Below, piece by piece: positions 61,683 through 64,000 of a stretch of 64,000 nucleotides of DNA (position 1 is the stretch's first letter; each line of letters starts with the position of its first letter). The stretch is from JAFGJQ01 sp052034525 (lineage in GTDB: Bacteria > Planctomycetota > Phycisphaerae > UBA1845). Below the pieces are notes generated by a model. It saw only the letters and a list, made by a program, of their open reading frames with translations. It ran no database searches and was not told the DNA's origin. The stretch covers positions 46,749 to 110,748 of the forward strand of contig JBPOIK010000062.1 in NCBI GenBank assembly GCA_052034525.1, read 5' to 3'. Made by a program: the position numbers and the translations under genes.

Positions 61683-62177
61683 ATGGCAAGCGGTTCGGAC
61701 GATGCTCCGATTATGGAAGTCCCGAGTTCCATCCCTCCAACCGGCGTACTGGCTCCGCTGGCCACCTCCGCGAGGCCGACGCGTGGGATGACCCCGCTCG
61801 ATCGGCTCCGTGGCCGGCGCGTCTGCTGGCTGCTGGTCGGGTTGTGGATCGTCAATCTTTTCGACCTGGTCATGACCATCCTGGCTCATCAGCATCGACT
61901 GGCGGAGGAAGCCAATCCCATCGCCGCACGCATCCTTCCGCTGGGTCCGGCCATGCTCATGACATACAAAATCGCGCTGGTGACCATCGGCACCGTGGGT
62001 CTGTACATATTCCGCCACAAGTTCATCGCCGAGTTCGCGGCCGGGGCACTTCTGCTCATCTATGCCTTCGTGGCTGTCCGCTGGAAGATCTGCGTTGCCC
62101 TTTATGAGACACCCTGTGCCAACCTGACGAATTGGATCATCGACGGCAATTCGTCGTTGGGCTGGGGGCTGTCCTGA
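61683..62177 (+). CDS. DUF5658-like small membrane protein
   Basis: 164 residues. After a hydrophilic N terminus, three to four membrane helices: VCWLLVGLWIVNLFDLVMTIL, then EEANPIAARIL, MTYKIALVTIGTVGLYIF and AAGALLLIYAFVAVRW. NLFDLxxT...EANPIA is the DUF5658 pattern, found in planctomycete and other bacterial membrane proteins of unknown role. Two other in-frame ATGs (61713, 61788) are possible starts. It precedes the glycogen synthase by 150 nt on the same strand. Confidence 0.65.
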   Translation: MASGSDDAPIMEVPSSIPPTGVLAPLATSARPTRGMTPLDRLRGRRVCWLLVGLWIVNLFDLVMTILAHQHRLAEEANPIAARILPLGPAMLMTYKIALVTIGTVGLYIFRHKFIAEFAAGALLLIYAFVAVRWKICVALYETPCANLTNWIIDGNSSLGWGLS

Positions 62178-62327
62178 ACCGCGGCGCCGCCGGCGGCTCG
62201 CTCCGCCGCGGGCAGCCCGCGGGCACACCGTTACCGCGATCTGCTGCAGTCTCCGGGCAAACCCGTCCCCGGGCACGCCGATGGGGGGTTTGACGCGCTT
62301 CCAGTCGACGTCTACAACATCCGGGGC

Positions 62328-64000
62328 ATGAGTACCGACTCCTCACAGCCCGCACTTTTCGAGATATCCTGGGAGGTCTGTCGGAAGACCGGCGGGATCT
62401 ACACGGTCCTGCGATCCAAGGCGCCCCACGCCGTGCAGGCCTGGGGCGATCGCTACACGCTGATCGGGCCGTACGTGCACGAAACGGCCAGCATCGAATA
62501 CGAACCCCTGGAGCCGGGCGAACTGCTCAAGCCGGTTCTGGCCACGCTGCGGCAAGAGGGTATTCAGGCCCATTTCGGACGGTGGCTGATTACGGGCAAT
62601 CCGCGGGTTGTGCTGCTGGACGTCGGCCACGCCTATTTCAACCTGGACAACTGGAAACGATGGTTCTGGGAATCGTGCTGCCTGTCTTCACCCGGCGGCG
62701 ATCCGGAAACGAACGACGCCGTGGTGTTCGGTGCCATGGTCTGCCGTTTTTTTCAGGAGTACACCCGCCACCACGGCGACCGCCACCGGCCTGTCGCCCA
62801 TTTTCACGAGTGGATGGCCTCCATGGCCATCCCGCTGATCCGCCATCACAACCTGCCGGTGGCGACGCTGTTCACCACCCACGCCACGCTGCTGGGACGA
62901 TACGTCTGCGCGACGGACGGCGATTTCTACCGACGGTTACCCTGGATGAATCCGGACGCAGAGGCCGGACGGCTGAACGTGCACCATCGCCATTCCGTGG
63001 AACGGGCGGCGGCGCACGGGGCGCACGTGTTCACGACGGTTTCTGAAGTGACGGCGCGTGAAGCGGAGCATCTGCTGGGCCGACGGACGGATCTGGTGCT
63101 GCCGAACGGCCTCCGCGTCGAACGGTTCGAGGCGCTGCACCAGTTCCAGACCCTGCACGCAGAGTACAAAGAGCGAATCCACGAGTTTGTCCGAGGCCAT
63201 TTCTTCGGGTCGTACTCCTTCGATCTGGACAAGACCATCTACACCTTCGTGGCCGGTCGGTATGAGTACCGTAACAAGGGCATCGATCTGTTCATCGAGG
63301 CTCTGGCCCGCCTGAACGGCATCCTGCGACAGGAGTCCGGCGACACGACGGTGGTCGCGTTCCTGGTTGTGCCGGCGGCGACGCACAGCATGAACGTGGA
63401 GGTGCTCAAGAACCGCTTCATGATCGAGGAGCTGCGCAAGACCTGCGATCAGATCACGCGGCGCGTGGGAGAGCGGATCGTGCGGGCGGTGGCCGGCGGA
63501 CGGCTGCCCGACGTGGACACGCTCATTAAGGACGCCGAACTCATCCGCCTCAAGCGGACCATCTTCTCTCGCCGGCGCACAGCTCCTCCCGCCGTCGTGA
63601 CGCACAACATGGTGGACGACGCCCATGACCCCATTCTCAAGCACCTTCGACACAGGGGGTTGTTCAACACGGCGCAGGATCGGGTCAAGGTCGTGTACCA
63701 CCCCGAGTTCATCGTCTCCACCAATCCGCTTTTCGGCATCGACTACGAGGAGTTCGTACGGGGCTGTCATCTGGGGGTGTTCCCGTCGTACTATGAACCC
63801 TGGGGCTACACCCCGGCCGAGTGCACAGTGATGGGTGTGCCGTCGGTCTGCTCAAATCTATCCGGTTTCGGAGCGTATGTGCAGGCCCACGTGGAAAACC
63901 ACGAACACAAGGGTCTGTTCGTCGTCAACCGACGGGATGTCAGCGCGGACGAATCCATCGGACAGCTCACCCGCATCCTGCACGATTTCATCCGCCTCAG
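62328..64000 (+). CDS. Glycogen synthase, GT3 (eukaryotic GYS-like) type, 3' end cut by window
   Basis: 557 codons present, start ATG at 62328. EISWEVCRKTGGIYTVLRSK at the N terminus, THATLLGRYVCA, GRYEYRNKGIDLFIEALARLN and YEPWGYTPAECTVMGVPSV (E-x7-E nucleotide and donor site) belong to the GT3 family, found in fungi, animals and a few bacterial phyla, and not to the usual bacterial GT5 enzyme. It makes glycogen from UDP-glucose. The ribosome site is weak. Its regulation in eukaryotes by phosphorylation and glucose-6-phosphate is not testable here because the C terminus lies outside the window. Confidence 0.93.
   Translation, partial: MSTDSSQPALFEISWEVCRKTGGIYTVLRSKAPHAVQAWGDRYTLIGPYVHETASIEYEPLEPGELLKPVLATLRQEGIQAHFGRWLITGNPRVVLLDVGHAYFNLDNWKRWFWESCCLSSPGGDPETNDAVVFGAMVCRFFQEYTRHHGDRHRPVAHFHEWMASMAIPLIRHHNLPVATLFTTHATLLGRYVCATDGDFYRRLPWMNPDAEAGRLNVHHRHSVERAAAHGAHVFTTVSEVTAREAEHLLGRRTDLVLPNGLRVERFEALHQFQTLHAEYKERIHEFVRGHFFGSYSFDLDKTIYTFVAGRYEYRNKGIDLFIEALARLNGILRQESGDTTVVAFLVVPAATHSMNVEVLKNRFMIEELRKTCDQITRRVGERIVRAVAGGRLPDVDTLIKDAELIRLKRTIFSRRRTAPPAVVTHNMVDDAHDPILKHLRHRGLFNTAQDRVKVVYHPEFIVSTNPLFGIDYEEFVRGCHLGVFPSYYEPWGYTPAECTVMGVPSVCSNLSGFGAYVQAHVENHEHKGLFVVNRRDVSADESIGQLTRILHDFIRL

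Noticed and set aside
1..64000. tRNA, rRNA, CRISPR arrays, transposases, integrases and phage genes
   Set aside because: No recognisable cloverleaf or T-arm in the larger gaps, no regular direct repeats with spacers, and no DDE or tyrosine-recombinase motifs were found by eye; a tRNAscan or ISfinder run could overturn this.

Overview
The window is high-GC bacterial chromosome and most likely comes from a planctomycete of the Phycisphaerae type. The evidence is the gene content. There are large secreted proteins with dockerin-like Ca-binding repeats, golvesin-like domains and a beta-helix. There is a PEP-CTERM protein together with exosortase-type (XrtA) exopolysaccharide genes. There are membrane proteins that begin with a CPECGYNLTGL zinc ribbon, two GroELs around one GroES, and a eukaryote-type (GT3) glycogen synthase. 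No rRNA, tRNA, CRISPR array, transposase or prophage was recognised, so this looks like core chromosome with a few accessory insertions, the clearest being a PaeR7I-like restriction-modification pair.

Layout. 1-4 kb: a truncated XrtA-type polysaccharide deacetylase, a secreted redoxin, and a translationally coupled pair of membrane proteins including a GT39-like glycosyltransferase. 4-8 kb: a LuxR-type regulator with a degenerate receiver, a zinc-ribbon membrane protein overlapping a ThiD2-ThiE fusion, and an aldo/keto reductase. 8-14.3 kb (minus strand): the protein-quality-control block groEL, groES, groEL, dnaJ, grpE, fmdB-like, yacG. It is preceded by two similar inverted repeats spaced 40 bp apart. 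14.5-17.2 kb: a DUF962 protein, an HDOD-GGDEF protein, and a small, very basic protein with highly biased codons and its own terminator. 17.4-21.4 kb: a two-gene operon of a beta-propeller protein and a 1003-residue NlpC/P60, golvesin, beta-helix, dockerin protein. 21.5-25.3 kb: a DEAD-box helicase, a TPR protein, a ferredoxin and a candidate tiny membrane peptide.

25.7-36 kb: glycyl-tRNA synthetase, MgtE, a deoxyhypusine-synthase-like enzyme, a stand-alone aspartokinase-like kinase, then a minus-strand series tlpA-like, maf, DUF2062, GT9 and bpt. 35.8-41.1 kb: a small membrane protein, an unknown cytoplasmic protein, a CHASE2 adenylate cyclase coupled to an LPP20-like secreted protein, and a PEP-CTERM/DUF4114 protein. 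41.3-43 kb: the restriction-modification pair. 43.3-48.5 kb: a guanine-deaminase-like enzyme lacking a key Asp, divergent from an etfB-etfA-acyl-CoA dehydrogenase operon. 48.6-54 kb: exopolysaccharide export and regulation (glycosyltransferase, tyrosine autokinase, Wza-like lipoprotein; divergent XrtA-type ATPase). 54.3-64 kb: leucyl-tRNA synthetase, a 1097-residue dockerin protein, a DUF5658-like membrane protein and a GT3 glycogen synthase cut by the window end.

Starts were chosen by Shine-Dalgarno match and family start, so several genes are shorter than the maximal open frame. Non-ATG starts are proposed for mgtE, etfB, the CHASE2 cyclase, the XrtA ATPase and several others. Assignments rest on motif recognition by eye, without database searches.
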